From Pelagibius sp. Alg239-R121 (GTDB taxonomy: Bacteria > Pseudomonadota > Alphaproteobacteria > Kiloniellales > Kiloniellaceae), in contig NZ_CAMZOF010000005.1 of the NCBI RefSeq assembly GCF_947331435.1, forward strand, positions 248,001 through 312,000: a stretch of DNA of 64,000 nt, in the 5' to 3' direction. Below are positions 27,655-36,817 of this stretch, in pieces (position 1 is the stretch's first letter; every line of letters starts with the position of its first letter). The position numbers and the translations under genes are program-made. The notes under the pieces were generated by a model. The model worked only from the letters and a program-made list of their open reading frames with translations, was not told where the DNA came from and ran no database searches.

Positions 27655-28350
27655 CTAAGGCTTCGATGCCGGTTCGTTGTCTGCGTCCGCTTGGAGCCCG
27701 GTGTTTGTTTTTTGAGCCGTTGTGTCAGCGGGTTTTACCAACTCTGGCTTTTGTGGAGCCGGTTTTGGCGGTTTTGGTCTCGGAGGGTTCATGACGTGGG
27801 CGACGCGCGACATAAAACTGCCGTTATCGCCCTTGATCAACAAAGAGACCTCCGCCGCGACCACATCCAGTAACTTATCGCGCCAGGCTTGATCGGCCTT
27901 GCTGAAGTCACCAAGGACATGGCTGTGAACCAACGCTTTGTCGCCAGGGTGGCCGACCCCCAAACGCACCCGCCAATAATCTTGGCCAATATGGGCGTCG
28001 ATGCTGCGCAGGCCGTTGTGCCCACCAGCACCGCCGCCTTTTTTAACCTTTATTTTCCCGGGAACCAGATCGATTTCATCGTAAATGACAAACATCTGTT
28101 CGGGCTGAAGCTTGTAGAAGCGCAGTGCTTCGCCGACGGCTCGCCCGGACTCGTTCATATAGGTCTCGGGTTTGAGGATCAGAACCTTCTCGTTTCCAAT
28201 CCGGCCTTCCGAAACCATCCCCTGAAATTTCGAGCGCCAAGGTCCAAAGGAATGGCGGTGGACCATTTCGTCCACCGCCATAAATCCAATGTTGTGCCTG
28301 TTGTTTGCGTAACGCTGGCCGGGATTACCCAGGCCCACTAACAGCAACAT
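27655..28350 (-). CDS. pth: Peptidyl-tRNA hydrolase
   Basis: 231 residues. Releases tRNA from peptidyl-tRNA that falls off ribosomes. [21 protein letters not shown] holds Asn9 and the catalytic His19; [26 protein letters not shown] and RLGVGHPG complete the active site. The C-terminus has a roughly 35-residue Pro/Lys/Ala extension ([15 protein letters not shown]) beyond the usual end, probably disordered. It lies 145 bp downstream of rplY with a repeat composite between. Confidence 0.96.
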   Translation of the reverse strand: MLLLVGLGNPGQRYANNRHNIGFMAVDEMVHRHSFGPWRSKFQGMVSEGRIGNEKVLILKPETYMNESGRAVGEALRFYKLQPEQMFVIYDEIDLVPGKIKVKKGGGAGGHNGLRSIDAHIGQDYWRVRLGVGHPGDKALVHSHVLGDFSKADQAWRDKLLDVVAAEVSLLIKGDNGSFMSRVAHVMNPPRPKPPKPAPQKPELVKPADTTAQKTNTGLQADADNEPASKP

Positions 28351-28365
28351 GGGGTCCTTCGCTTT

Positions 28366-28461
28366 GGAGTCTGATCACATTTGGCTGAATCAGACTCCAT
28401 TTTGGTGTGTTAGAGAGCGGTCCACATTCTTGACGGCTTCAATCAAGAACGATCGCACTCT
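28366..28461. repeat. Composite intergenic palindromic repeat between rplY and pth
   Basis: Short unit B (28366-28398): perfect 10-bp arms GGAGTCTGAT / ATCAGACTCC around a 13-base loop. Unit A (28412-28461): AGAGAGCGG... with the perfect stem TTCTTGA / TCAAGAA around nine bases, ending CGATCGCACTCT. The spacing is 13 bp. It lies between rplY (ending 28496) and pth (starting 28350), both on the minus strand, so it is probably transcribed and folds in the mRNA. Confidence 0.75.
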
Positions 28462-28495
28462 GATTTGACGAGATTCCCAAAGAGATCGCGAGGCA

Positions 28496-29164
28496 TTACT
28501 CCTCGCTGGCCGCCTCGTCCTCTGCTGCCTCTGCAGCCTCTTCACCTTCACCTTCACCCTCTTCGCCTTCCTGAGCCTCAGCGGCTTCAGACTTGATGGC
28601 GCTCGGTGCGGCAATGGTCGCTACGGTGAAGTCACGATCCGTGATGGTCGGTTCTACACCGTCAGGCAGACTGATCATCGAGAAGTGAGCGGAATCACCC
28701 AGATCCAGCGAACTTAGATCCAGCTCGAGTTCCTGAGGAATAGCATCCGCACGACAGTTCAATTCGATCTCGTAGCGAACCACATTCAGGACACCGCCCT
28801 TGATAAGGCCGGGGCTCAGGTCGTCGTTGATGAAGTTGACGGGGACGTTGACGGTAACTGCGGTAGCTGCCGACACACGTAGCAGATCGATATGGATCGC
28901 GCGATCAGTAACCGGGTCGTACTGGACGTCACGGGGCAGGGCGCGTTCTTTCTTGCCTTCGATTTCAACATCGAAAAGCGTGGCAAAGAAGCCGGCCTTG
29001 TTCAGTTCCTTGTTCAGCGCCTTGGGGTCCAGGTTAATCATAACCGGGTCCTTTTTTGCGCCATAGATCACACCGGGAATACGTCCAGCACGGCGGGCAG
29101 CACGGGCGGCCCCCTTTCCGGCCCGCTCCCTTCGTTCTGCGACGAGATTTAGTACGTCACTCAT
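28496..29164 (-). CDS. rplY: Ribosomal protein bL25 (Ctc/general stress form)
   Basis: 222 residues. The N-terminal L25 domain (LVAERRERAGKGAARAARRAG, KALNKELNKAGF) binds 5S rRNA; the C-terminal TL5/Ctc domain (VPVNFINDDLSPGLIKGGVLN) follows. The last roughly 35 residues are a highly acidic Glu/Ala tail, common in alphaproteobacterial forms. Upstream is prs, separated by 124 bp; downstream pth. This prs-rplY-pth-ychF order is conserved in alphaproteobacteria. Confidence 0.95.
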   Translation of the reverse strand: MSDVLNLVAERRERAGKGAARAARRAGRIPGVIYGAKKDPVMINLDPKALNKELNKAGFFATLFDVEIEGKKERALPRDVQYDPVTDRAIHIDLLRVSAATAVTVNVPVNFINDDLSPGLIKGGVLNVVRYEIELNCRADAIPQELELDLSSLDLGDSAHFSMISLPDGVEPTITDRDFTVATIAAPSAIKSEAAEAQEGEEGEGEGEEAAEAAEDEAASEE

Positions 29165-29288
29165 TGCATTGCTCCTTAAGCAAAATTAACGGCGAGATCA
29201 TTCCCGCCGCTTAGGGCCGACGCAGCCTCCAGGGGTGCTGCTGCCGGGCGCCGTCCATGGTATTGAACGGCTGATCTTTCTGGCCGCT

Positions 29289-30236
29289 CTAACTTGAGGC
29301 CGGCAAATCAAACAAGCTCGAAACCGAGCGTTCATCGCTGATACGCTGCATGGCGTCGCCAAGCAACGGAGCGATCGAAATCTGGCGAATGTTCTGCGCA
29401 ACCCGCACCGCTTCCGTCGCCTGAATGGAGTCTGTCATGACAAGCTCCTCCAGCGGTGAGGCGGAAACACGGGCAACGGCGCCACCCGACAGCACGCCGT
29501 GTGTGACGTAGGCCGACACCGAATCAGCGCCGGAATCCATCAGTGCGACGGCGGCATTGCACAGCGTGCCGGCCGAATCGACAATGTCGTCGACCAGAAT
29601 GCAGGTGCTGTCTTTCACGTCGCCGATAATGTTCATAACCTCGGAAACGCCAGCTTTCTCGCGGCGCTTATCCACAATTGCAAGGTCAGCGTCAAGTCGT
29701 TTGGCGATGGCGCGTGCCCGGACAACACCGCCGACATCGGGCGAAACGATGGTCAATCGCCGGCCGTTGTAGCGCTCCATGATATCCTTGGTGAAGACGG
29801 GCGCCGCAAAGAGATTGTCGGTCGGAATGTCGAAGAAGCCTTGAATCTGACCGGCGTGCAGATCCATGGTGAGGACGCGGTCTGCGCCGGCCGAAGTGAT
29901 CAGGTTGGCAACCAGTTTGGCCGAAATCGGTGTTCTTGGCCCTGACTTCCGGTCCTGACGGGCGTAACCGTAGTAGGGAATCACCGCTGTCGCGCGCCGC
30001 GCAGAACCGCGTTTAAGGGCATCCAGCGCAACCAGCAGCTCCATCAGATTGTCGTTCGCCGGATAGGAGGTCGGCTGGATCACAAAAACATCCTCGCCGC
30101 GGACGTTTTCCTGAATTTCAACAAAGACTTCCATGTCGGAAAATCGACGGACGCTTGCCTTGGTAAGCGGCAGGTTCAAGAACGCCGAAATAGCCTCGGC
30201 CAAAGGCCGATTGCTGTTGCCAGTAAGGATTTTCAT
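29289..30236 (-). CDS. prs: Ribose-phosphate pyrophosphokinase
   Basis: 315 residues. Makes PRPP from ribose 5-phosphate and ATP for purine, pyrimidine, His, Trp and NAD synthesis. [19 protein letters not shown] carries the catalytic Arg/Lys region; [18 protein letters not shown] is the PRPP loop. The start ATG at 30236 ([13 protein letters not shown]) matches the family; the frame extends nine codons upstream without reason. First gene before rplY; the 5' gap carries a repeat composite. Confidence 0.96.
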   Translation of the reverse strand: MKILTGNSNRPLAEAISAFLNLPLTKASVRRFSDMEVFVEIQENVRGEDVFVIQPTSYPANDNLMELLVALDALKRGSARRATAVIPYYGYARQDRKSGPRTPISAKLVANLITSAGADRVLTMDLHAGQIQGFFDIPTDNLFAAPVFTKDIMERYNGRRLTIVSPDVGGVVRARAIAKRLDADLAIVDKRREKAGVSEVMNIIGDVKDSTCILVDDIVDSAGTLCNAAVALMDSGADSVSAYVTHGVLSGGAVARVSASPLEELVMTDSIQATEAVRVAQNIRQISIAPLLGDAMQRISDERSVSSLFDLPASS

Positions 30237-30312
30237 TCCAGTTTCCCCGGCTCTGTGCGGCAATAAAGTCCATTGCCGGACGTCTCGGCCTTCTCTACTT
30301 GGTCCCGCCCAC

Positions 30313-30424
30313 TAGAGGCTGATTGTTTTTCTTCATAGCAAAGACAAACGTTAAGCAGCCTCTAATCTACATCTCAGAGGCGATCCACGATCTTGACTGC
30401 TTCAGCCAGGATTGATCGCGCTCT
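30313..30424. repeat. Composite intergenic palindromic repeat upstream of prs
   Basis: Unit B (30313-30364) has perfect 9-bp ends TAGAGGCTG / CAGCCTCTA, 52 bp in all. Unit A (30376-30424) reads AGAGGCGATCCACGATCTTGA and ends TTGATCGCGCTCT. The gap is 11 bp. They sit in the 430 bp space between prs (start 30236) and the lipoprotein gene (end 30667). The remainder of the space (30425-30666) shows no gene or RNA that I can support. Confidence 0.7.
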
Positions 30425-30666
30425 AAAGCCCCGCGCGAGCGACCCGGCTTTTCGGTTCTTTCGAGCCAAATCAAGTCGCCCCGACCGGATCAGATCCGCT
30501 TCCGCCGCCCAGCCCTGAGACGAGCGGAACTTATCAACGTGCCCCCGCTCTGTAAACGGCCTTCGCGTCGCTTAATTGCAATAAAGTTTGAATAAAAAAA
30601 TGGTTTGGTTAACGAAGCATTGCAGGGGGCGTTAAATTCCCCACCTGAAGTGGCCAAAAGAGCGTT

Positions 30667-31557
30667 TTAGGGCAACTTTTGCGCCTGTCGGCCCGATTGG
30701 AGCTGGCCGATGAGATCCAGGAGGCCTTCGCGCGCGCCGCGCGCAATATCACGCGCCGTCGGGCCCCAGACACCGTCGAGACTTCCGGCAGGCACAAAGT
30801 TGCTTTGATCGACTACGCCCAGTTCTTCACTGTCTCTGACAGCGCGTAAAGTCCAGGAGATGGTCGCTTTTTGTCGGCCTTCCTGGATTGGACCAAGCGA
30901 AATGTCGCATAAAAGCAAAAGATCATCGGCACTGGCCTTGCCGGCCAACGGAAGCCGGCTGTCGGTTAACTCAGCCACGATCGCATTGCGCAGGCTGATT
31001 GCCGCATCTCCGGGAACGTCGCCGAAGGGGGCAACATGGATTTTGGCGTCCGGGAACCCAGGAATGCTGCGGGTTGCGCGAGGTCTCGTCCCTGCTAGCG
31101 CTGCAAGTTTGTCTGCTGCTTGCTCTATCACGCGCTGGGTATCGGCCACCGACGACTGTTGGAATGCCTCGCGAGACAGTCTCATTTCCTGGGCATAGGT
31201 GCCGGCCAGCTTGCCGTCAGGTGCGTAAAGGTCCCAGAGTACTGAAATGGATTTTGCCCGGGAACCGTCGCTGACTTCGGTGACGTGACTCAAGAGATAC
31301 CGGCTGCCGGCATTTGCATGATTAGTTGACGCCGGAACATCGCGGGCTCTAAGGGCCTCCGCCATGGCTTCCGCCCAGGCCGAAGGGTCGGGTACCAACT
31401 CGGATTCCGGCTGCAGAACGACGATGCCGGTCCCGTCTTTCAATGTCAGGAGTGCATTATTTTCCCCGGCTTCGTGCTGAAATGGACGCGGGAGCGGTCC
31501 ACAGGCGGCGAGTGCGCCAGCCAATAAGGCTATGAAGATGTGCCGGACCCGTATCAT
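30667..31557 (-). CDS. Lipoprotein, unknown function
   Basis: 296 residues. A lipobox LAGALAACGPLP puts the acylated Cys at about residue 19. The mature protein mixes alpha/beta (IVVLQPESELVPDPSAWAEAM, YLLSHVTEVSDG, IHVAPFGDVPGDAAISLRNAIV) and looks like an outer-membrane or inner-membrane-anchored periplasmic protein. I recognise no named family; the GDAAISLRNAIVAEL block recalls LptE/CsgG-like assembly proteins but not enough to name. It stands apart from its neighbours. Confidence 0.8.
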   Translation of the reverse strand: MIRVRHIFIALLAGALAACGPLPRPFQHEAGENNALLTLKDGTGIVVLQPESELVPDPSAWAEAMAEALRARDVPASTNHANAGSRYLLSHVTEVSDGSRAKSISVLWDLYAPDGKLAGTYAQEMRLSREAFQQSSVADTQRVIEQAADKLAALAGTRPRATRSIPGFPDAKIHVAPFGDVPGDAAISLRNAIVAELTDSRLPLAGKASADDLLLLCDISLGPIQEGRQKATISWTLRAVRDSEELGVVDQSNFVPAGSLDGVWGPTARDIARGAREGLLDLIGQLQSGRQAQKLP

Positions 31558-31694
31558 GCTTGCGCGAGCACCACGTAAAGGTCCTGTGTCAAACCTGACG
31601 CCGGGACGCCGTATATATTACCGGCAGATGCTCGATGTCGATTATCTGTCGCGGGCTCGTTCTGTCGGAGGAAGGGCATCGGAAACTGGATCCG

Positions 31695-31763
31695 TTACAT
31701 CAGGGCACAGCTTGCCATCAGTCCCAGAAAACAAAGGACCAGAAAAATGACCATGTAGGGCAT
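31695..31763 (-). CDS. Possible 22-residue membrane peptide
   Basis: ATG at 31763 with GGGGG nine bases upstream, reading MPYMVIFLVLCFLGLMASCAL, then M and a TAA. The peptide is almost wholly hydrophobic (one helix). It is 49 bp downstream of the M24-fold gene on the same strand, so it could be co-transcribed. The SC near the end recalls a lipobox but is too late in the chain. Chance cannot be excluded at this length. Confidence 0.3.
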   Translation of the reverse strand: MPYMVIFLVLCFLGLMASCALM

Positions 31764-31812
31764 CTGTTGTTCCCCCGTTTACGGTTGGAAGTCGTGGCTT
31801 TCTATACCTAGG

Positions 31813-32964
31813 TCAGGCAGAAATAAAATCCAGAGGCATCCGCGATAGCGGCTCTGCTCTCGTTTCGCCGATCAGGCTGGTCCGGCCAAGGGTCATGGCG
31901 AGGCCCCTTTCGCTATCAAAAATGATCATGTGCACGAATATCACCATGCCCGGCCGGGTTTCCACCGGGTTGCCGTGATAGAGCATGGGCCAGTCCATCC
32001 AGTTGGGCGAAAAGGTCGTGCCGAGGGAGTAGCCGCAGGCATTCATGCGGTGGGCTTCATAACCGGCAGCGTCCATAACCCGGCTGTGCGCGTCGAAAGC
32101 GTCTCCGATCGTAAGGCCTGGCCGCAAGGCCTCCTCGACCGCCAGTAGGGCATCACGTGCCACGTCGTGCATTTCTCGCTGGCGATCGGGAACCTCGCCA
32201 ATCGGAATGGTCCGCATCATAGCGGCATGGTAGTGGCGGTAGGCGCCAGCCCACTCCAGCGTCAGCTGATCCTGGTCGTCGAGCACCCGGCGTCCCGTGA
32301 AGTAGCGGCAGCACAGAGCGCCCGGTCCGGACCCGATAATGAACTCGTTGCCTGGATAGTCCCCGCCGCCCTTGAAGACGGCGCCTTGCATCCCCGCCAG
32401 AATATGGGCTTCGTCGGCTCCGGGCCGGGTCAGAGCGATGGCTTCGTCCCAGGCATCGTCCGCAAGTTCGGCAGCGCGCCTAACGTATTCGATTTCGGCA
32501 GCGCTTTTTACGACTCGAAGTTCGCTGACCAACATCGAGGCATCGCTCAGGTGACAGAATTGGTCTAACGCGGAGTCCAGGCGCTTTCCGTTCCGTGCCG
32601 TTAGGCCGTAGGCCTCATATTCGACGCCAAGACGCTTACCGCGGCAGCCGTGTCCATCAAGAACATCGCGAAGGTCTTCGGCGGGTTCTGCATCCGGTCC
32701 GTCAACCCAGATCCGAACATCGTCGATGACGGAGGTGTGCTGCGCCTGGCGCAGATCCGGTGCGCGGGTCAGCAGGGTCATCTTGCCATCGGCCCCAAGG
32801 TAGAGACACTGGAAAAAGACATATCCGAAGGTGTCGTATCCGGTCAGATAGAACATGCTTTCCTGACGGAAGATCAGTAAGCCGTGGAGGCCTTGCTTTT
32901 GCAGGACTTCACAGCAACGCGCCCGGCGTTCGGACAGTTCGGCTTCTGAAAAATGAATCTGCAT
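31813..32964 (-). CDS. M24-fold (creatinase/aminopeptidase P-like) hydrolase, metal site altered
   Basis: 383 residues. N-terminal creatinase_N domain (IFRQESMFYLTGYDTFGYVFFQ) and C-terminal pita-bread fold (EIEYVRRAAELADDAWDEAI, GNEFIIGSGPGALCCRYF). The canonical metal ligands look changed: the first Asp site is LEWAGAY, the second is HAAMMRT (Ala where Asp is usual), GHGIG is CGYSLG, and the Glu site is VHMIIFDSERG. This suggests a metal-free hydrolase of the creatinase or ectoine-hydrolase type rather than a Pro-peptidase. Substrate unknown. Confidence 0.8.
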   Translation of the reverse strand: MQIHFSEAELSERRARCCEVLQKQGLHGLLIFRQESMFYLTGYDTFGYVFFQCLYLGADGKMTLLTRAPDLRQAQHTSVIDDVRIWVDGPDAEPAEDLRDVLDGHGCRGKRLGVEYEAYGLTARNGKRLDSALDQFCHLSDASMLVSELRVVKSAAEIEYVRRAAELADDAWDEAIALTRPGADEAHILAGMQGAVFKGGGDYPGNEFIIGSGPGALCCRYFTGRRVLDDQDQLTLEWAGAYRHYHAAMMRTIPIGEVPDRQREMHDVARDALLAVEEALRPGLTIGDAFDAHSRVMDAAGYEAHRMNACGYSLGTTFSPNWMDWPMLYHGNPVETRPGMVIFVHMIIFDSERGLAMTLGRTSLIGETRAEPLSRMPLDFISA

Positions 32965-33025
32965 CTTGAGTGTTCCGTCTTCACTTCAATGATTTTGGTA
33001 AGGTTGCCTAACAGGGCCGTTTAGA

Positions 33026-33811
33026 TCAGGGCGCGAGGCAGATGGCCGATAGCCCGCGGCCGTAGTCGATCTTGCCGCTGCCGTCGGTTTCATTTTTGTG
33101 GCATGCGCGCCGATAGCTAAAGAAACGTTCTTCCTCGGCATAGGTGTCGCAGGGCAGGGCGTGAACGTCCCGCAACCCGAGCTGAGCCAATCTGCGCGCC
33201 ACATAGCCTTTAATGTCGAAGAAAAAGTGCCCTTCGCGCTGTGCCGGACAGAAGAAGGCTTCGTTTTCCTTGTCTTTTTCGAGAAAGGCGCCTGGAAATT
33301 CGGGGCCGACTTCGTAAGAACGCTGTTCAATAGCCGGGCCGATGCCGACAGTGATTCTCCCGCGTTGAGCTTCCAGCTTTTCCATGGCTTCAACTGTCGC
33401 ATCCAGTACGCCGGTCAGGGCGCCACGCCAGCCGGCATGTGCTGCGCCGATCACGCCGCCTTCGGCATCCGCGAAAAGCACGGGTACACAGTCAGCGGTC
33501 AGGATCCCCAAAGCAAGATTGGGTTTGTTGGTGACCATGGCATCGGCGCGCGGGGCGTTTTCGGGCGACCAGGGGGTGTCGACCACCACCGCCTCGGCCG
33601 AGTGGTATTGATATACAGATAACAAGTGGGATGCGTTCGGATTCAACATCGTAAGGGCGGATTGCCGGTTGCTGGCGACCTTGTCAGCGTCGTCGTCCGC
33701 GCCGAAGCCGCAATTCAGCGAGGCGTAGATTCCCTGGCTGCTACCGCCGTTGCGGGTAAAGAAACCGTGCCGGATACCCGGCTGTTCGTTCAGGGACCCA
33801 ATGGTCAGCAT
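33026..33811 (-). CDS. pgeF: Peptidoglycan editing factor PgeF (laccase-domain, YfiH family)
   Basis: 261 residues. The family core is GILTADCVPVLFADAEGGVIG and AAHAGWRGALTGVL, with the active-site His/Cys set (Cys in DCVP, His in AHAGW); an early FFTRNGGSSQGIYASLN block is also typical. PgeF removes mis-incorporated amino acids from peptidoglycan precursors; older annotations call it a polyphenol oxidase. Downstream of the MidA-like gene by 78 bp, same strand. Confidence 0.9.
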   Translation of the reverse strand: MLTIGSLNEQPGIRHGFFTRNGGSSQGIYASLNCGFGADDDADKVASNRQSALTMLNPNASHLLSVYQYHSAEAVVVDTPWSPENAPRADAMVTNKPNLALGILTADCVPVLFADAEGGVIGAAHAGWRGALTGVLDATVEAMEKLEAQRGRITVGIGPAIEQRSYEVGPEFPGAFLEKDKENEAFFCPAQREGHFFFDIKGYVARRLAQLGLRDVHALPCDTYAEEERFFSYRRACHKNETDGSGKIDYGRGLSAICLAP

Positions 33812-33889
33812 GGCTCGAAAGTCGCTCCTGGAATGGCATTGCGGTCGACAGGGTGGCGTGGTGACGAAGTGTCACCACGATACGCCACT

Positions 33890-35029
33890 CTATGATGCCC
33901 GCCCGCCTCTGTCAGCGGAAGAAATCGGCAGGCCGGCAGGCGTGGGAAGATCGGCGTGTCCGATGGCAAGAACCTTGAACAAATCACCCATTTGTGTCGA
34001 CTCGATCAAGCGCTGAACGCCGTTTTCAATGTCGCGCGCTTGCGCCGGCGTGCCTTGGGCACAAAGGCTGTCCGCGCGTTCGCGGAGACCTATGGCGTTC
34101 AGAAACGCCGCCTGCGTCACCGGTCCCCAGACGCGGGCTCCAGCTTCTTTCGATGCCTTGGAGATGGCGGCAAAATCGACATGTGCCGTCAGATCTGCCT
34201 CGCCTGGTGCAATAAGCGGTTCGTGACGTTCATGGCTGCGCAAGGCCTGCAGCGACCAGCCGGCTTGATGCTGCGCGCGTCCATAGTCGATGATGACTGC
34301 CGCTCCACCATACCTGGACAGGCGGTGCGCCAGATTGCCTGCCACCTGCGTCACGGCCGGCGAGATTTCGACCAAGGTGCCTACCGGTGTGTCGCGAAGC
34401 GTTTGCGGGATCATTGCAACTGCTTCTTTACTGGCAGCACCAGTCGTAAAGGCGAAAGCGGGGGCATTCTTTGTCGAGAGCGGCGAAAGGGTCACGAGGC
34501 GCTCATGCCATGCCCGCAGGGTGCGTTCGAACTGTCGGACCGGCAGAGCATCGAAAAACTCATTTGCAATCACGATCATGGCTTCCTCGGGAAGCGATGT
34601 CAGGTCCTGATGCCAGGTAACGTCGACGTTGTGCAGAACATCCCGCTGCTTCTCCTTGAGGCTGGGACTGGCTTCGACGAGATGGACGCGGATTGCACCA
34701 CGAAATGCCGGTAGAACCGCTGCTGCGCGCAGAGCATCCGACATGAGTGTGCCGCGGCCGGGGCCTAGTTCGACCAGATTGATTGCTTTGGGCGATCCCA
34801 TGGCCTGCCAGCATTGGGCGCACCAAAGACCGATCAACTCACCGAAGATCTGACTGATCTCTGGCGCCGTAATGAAGTCGCCCGCGGCCCCGAAGGGGTC
34901 CCCCGTCATGTAGTATCCGCCTTGCGGCGCCGTCAGGGCTGCGGACATAAAGTCGGCAACCGTCATCGGGCCGTCTTCGCGGATCTGTGCGGCAAGCCAT
35001 TCGGCGAGCAGGTTATCCGGTCGAGCCAT
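33890..35029 (-). CDS. SAM-dependent methyltransferase, MidA/NDUFAF7 family
   Basis: 379 residues. The family core is FGAAGDFITAPEISQIFGELIG and NLVELGPGRGTLMSDALRA (SAM-binding glycine loop), with later IANEFFDALPVRQF and VIIDYGRA. The mitochondrial homologue methylates a complex-I subunit Arg; the bacterial target is not established. The start overlaps the lgt stop by 17 bp, so translation is likely coupled. Confidence 0.9.
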   Translation of the reverse strand: MARPDNLLAEWLAAQIREDGPMTVADFMSAALTAPQGGYYMTGDPFGAAGDFITAPEISQIFGELIGLWCAQCWQAMGSPKAINLVELGPGRGTLMSDALRAAAVLPAFRGAIRVHLVEASPSLKEKQRDVLHNVDVTWHQDLTSLPEEAMIVIANEFFDALPVRQFERTLRAWHERLVTLSPLSTKNAPAFAFTTGAASKEAVAMIPQTLRDTPVGTLVEISPAVTQVAGNLAHRLSRYGGAAVIIDYGRAQHQAGWSLQALRSHERHEPLIAPGEADLTAHVDFAAISKASKEAGARVWGPVTQAAFLNAIGLRERADSLCAQGTPAQARDIENGVQRLIESTQMGDLFKVLAIGHADLPTPAGLPISSADRGGRAS

Positions 35030-35837
35030 CTCGCGGCACCGGACCTGTTTGGCGAAGCGACCAGATGGCGAGGCCGATCCCGAGAAGCATCATCGGAAGA
35101 GATAGCAGTTGGCCCATGGTGGCGCCTGCGAAGAGAAAGCCCAGATGGTCGTCCGGTTCGCGAAAGAACTCGACGATGATCCGAGAAAGGCCGTAGCCGA
35201 TAAGAAACGTTCCGGACAGCAATCCGCTGCGTGTCAGGGCCGAACCCTGGACCAACAGGAACAGTACGAGGAAGAGAACCAGCCCTTCCAGTCCGGCTTC
35301 ATAGAGCTGGCTGGGGTGCCGCGGCAACTGGGTCGGATCTTGTGGAAAGATCATACCGATCTCAGCATCCGTGGCGCGTCCGTAGAGTTCGCCATTGACG
35401 AAATTTGCAATGCGCCCCAGGAGGAGGCCGATCGGGGCGGCGCAAGCCACAATATCGGTCAGTGCGAAAAATCGGATGCCGTGGCGGCGGGTGAAGAGGT
35501 ACATCGCGACGATGACCCCGAGCAGCCCCCCATGAAAGCTCATCCCTCCCTGCCAAATCACGAGGATTTCCGCCGGGTTCCAGAGGAAATAAGCGGGCTT
35601 GTAGAAAAGCACATAGCCCAGACGACCACCGATGATGACGCCAAACGTCGCCCAGAGGAGAAAGTCATCGAAGGCGATGGCTTCGACTGCCTTAGGTGGT
35701 TTCCCCGTCAGCCAGCGGCAATAGCGCCAGGCAAGCAGCAGACCGACGATGTAGGCCAGTGCGTACCAGCGGATGACAAGGGGCCCAATTTCAAACGCGA
35801 TAGGCCCGATATCGGGATAAGCAAGCGCCAGCGTCAT
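35013..35837 (-). CDS. lgt: Prolipoprotein diacylglyceryl transferase
   Basis: 274 residues, seven membrane helices. Adds diacylglycerol to the lipobox Cys of pre-lipoproteins. Signatures: SFHGGLLGVIVAMYLFTRRH, GRIANFVNGELYGR (the Lgt signature) and RHPSQLYEAGLEG. Length is normal. It overlaps hldD by 4 bp and MidA by 17 bp, forming an hldD-lgt-midA-pgeF run. Confidence 0.96.
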   Translation of the reverse strand: MTLALAYPDIGPIAFEIGPLVIRWYALAYIVGLLLAWRYCRWLTGKPPKAVEAIAFDDFLLWATFGVIIGGRLGYVLFYKPAYFLWNPAEILVIWQGGMSFHGGLLGVIVAMYLFTRRHGIRFFALTDIVACAAPIGLLLGRIANFVNGELYGRATDAEIGMIFPQDPTQLPRHPSQLYEAGLEGLVLFLVLFLLVQGSALTRSGLLSGTFLIGYGLSRIIVEFFREPDDHLGFLFAGATMGQLLSLPMMLLGIGLAIWSLRQTGPVPRDGSTG

Positions 35838-36817
35838 CGATAAGCATCCGGCGTTGCGAGAAAATCACAGACATAGCTCTCGACCCCGGCCTCCAGCGTC
35901 GTGAAGGCCTTGTCGTAACCGGCGGAACGCAACCGCGTCATATCTGCCTCGGTGAAATATTGATATTTGTCGCGGATCGCTTCAGGGGTTGGCACGTAGC
36001 GGATGTTTTCCGGTTGTTCGAGCGCGGTAAAGACGGCGCGGGCCAGATCGGCGAAACTTCGGGCGGCGCCTGTCCCCAGGTTGAACAGCCCATTGACCTC
36101 GGGATTATCGAGCAACCACAACATGACGTCGACGCAATCACCAACCCAAACAAAATCTCTGAGCTGACCGCCGTCGGCGTAATCCGGATGGTGCGATTGA
36201 AAGAGTGTTGCTGGTTCTCCAGCTTTGAGCTGCCGGAAAAGGTGAGAGGCGACACTGGCCTGACCGCCCTTATGATATTCGTTCGGTCCGTAGACATTGA
36301 AGAATTTCAGGCCGGCCCATTGTGGAGGATGATGGGCTCCGTTCGTCAACTGACGAACAACCCAGCGATCGAAAAGATGCTTACTCCAGCCGTAGCCGTT
36401 CAAGGGTTCCAGCCGGGCCAGTGAATCGATCGAGGCATCGTCGCGGAATCCGAGCGCTCCATCACCATAAGTCGCCGCAGAGGAGGCGTAGATCAAAGGT
36501 ATTCTTTTTGCTGTGCAGAAGTTCCAATAGAACTTCGACAGGCGGAAATTATTGGCCATCAGGGCATCGCCGTCGGTTTCGGTGGTTGCCGAGATGGCGC
36601 CGAGATGTATGACCGCGGTTAGGGGCTGGTCGAGCTGCTCCAGATAATCGGCGACCTGCTCCGGTGGGACCACGTCCTCGATTTCGGCTTTGGCAATGTT
36701 GCGCCACTTGTCGCCTTGACCAAGCCAGTCGCAAACGATGACGCCCTCACCGCGTTCGGAGAGGCTTGCGACGAGGTTTGAGCCAATGAAACCGGCACCG
36801 CCGGTAATGAGGATCAT
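35834..36817 (-). CDS. hldD: ADP-L-glycero-D-manno-heptose-6-epimerase
   Basis: 327 residues. Last step of ADP-heptose synthesis for the LPS inner core. An NADP-binding GGAGFIGSNLVASL at the N-terminus (2-17), the catalytic YGWSKHLFD (Tyr/Lys), and NVYGPNEYHKGGQASVASHLF, typical of HldD. First gene of the hldD-lgt-midA-pgeF run; an AGGAGA lies upstream of the ATG. The promoter region is the 334 bp gap to ubiK. Confidence 0.93.
   Translation of the reverse strand: MILITGGAGFIGSNLVASLSERGEGVIVCDWLGQGDKWRNIAKAEIEDVVPPEQVADYLEQLDQPLTAVIHLGAISATTETDGDALMANNFRLSKFYWNFCTAKRIPLIYASSAATYGDGALGFRDDASIDSLARLEPLNGYGWSKHLFDRWVVRQLTNGAHHPPQWAGLKFFNVYGPNEYHKGGQASVASHLFRQLKAGEPATLFQSHHPDYADGGQLRDFVWVGDCVDVMLWLLDNPEVNGLFNLGTGAARSFADLARAVFTALEQPENIRYVPTPEAIRDKYQYFTEADMTRLRSAGYDKAFTTLEAGVESYVCDFLATPDAYR

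Noticed and set aside
31532-31750. 72-codon plus-strand frame
   Set aside because: Overlaps the lipoprotein start and the small-ORF region, no ribosome-binding site, Arg/Ser-rich as expected of non-coding GC-rich DNA.
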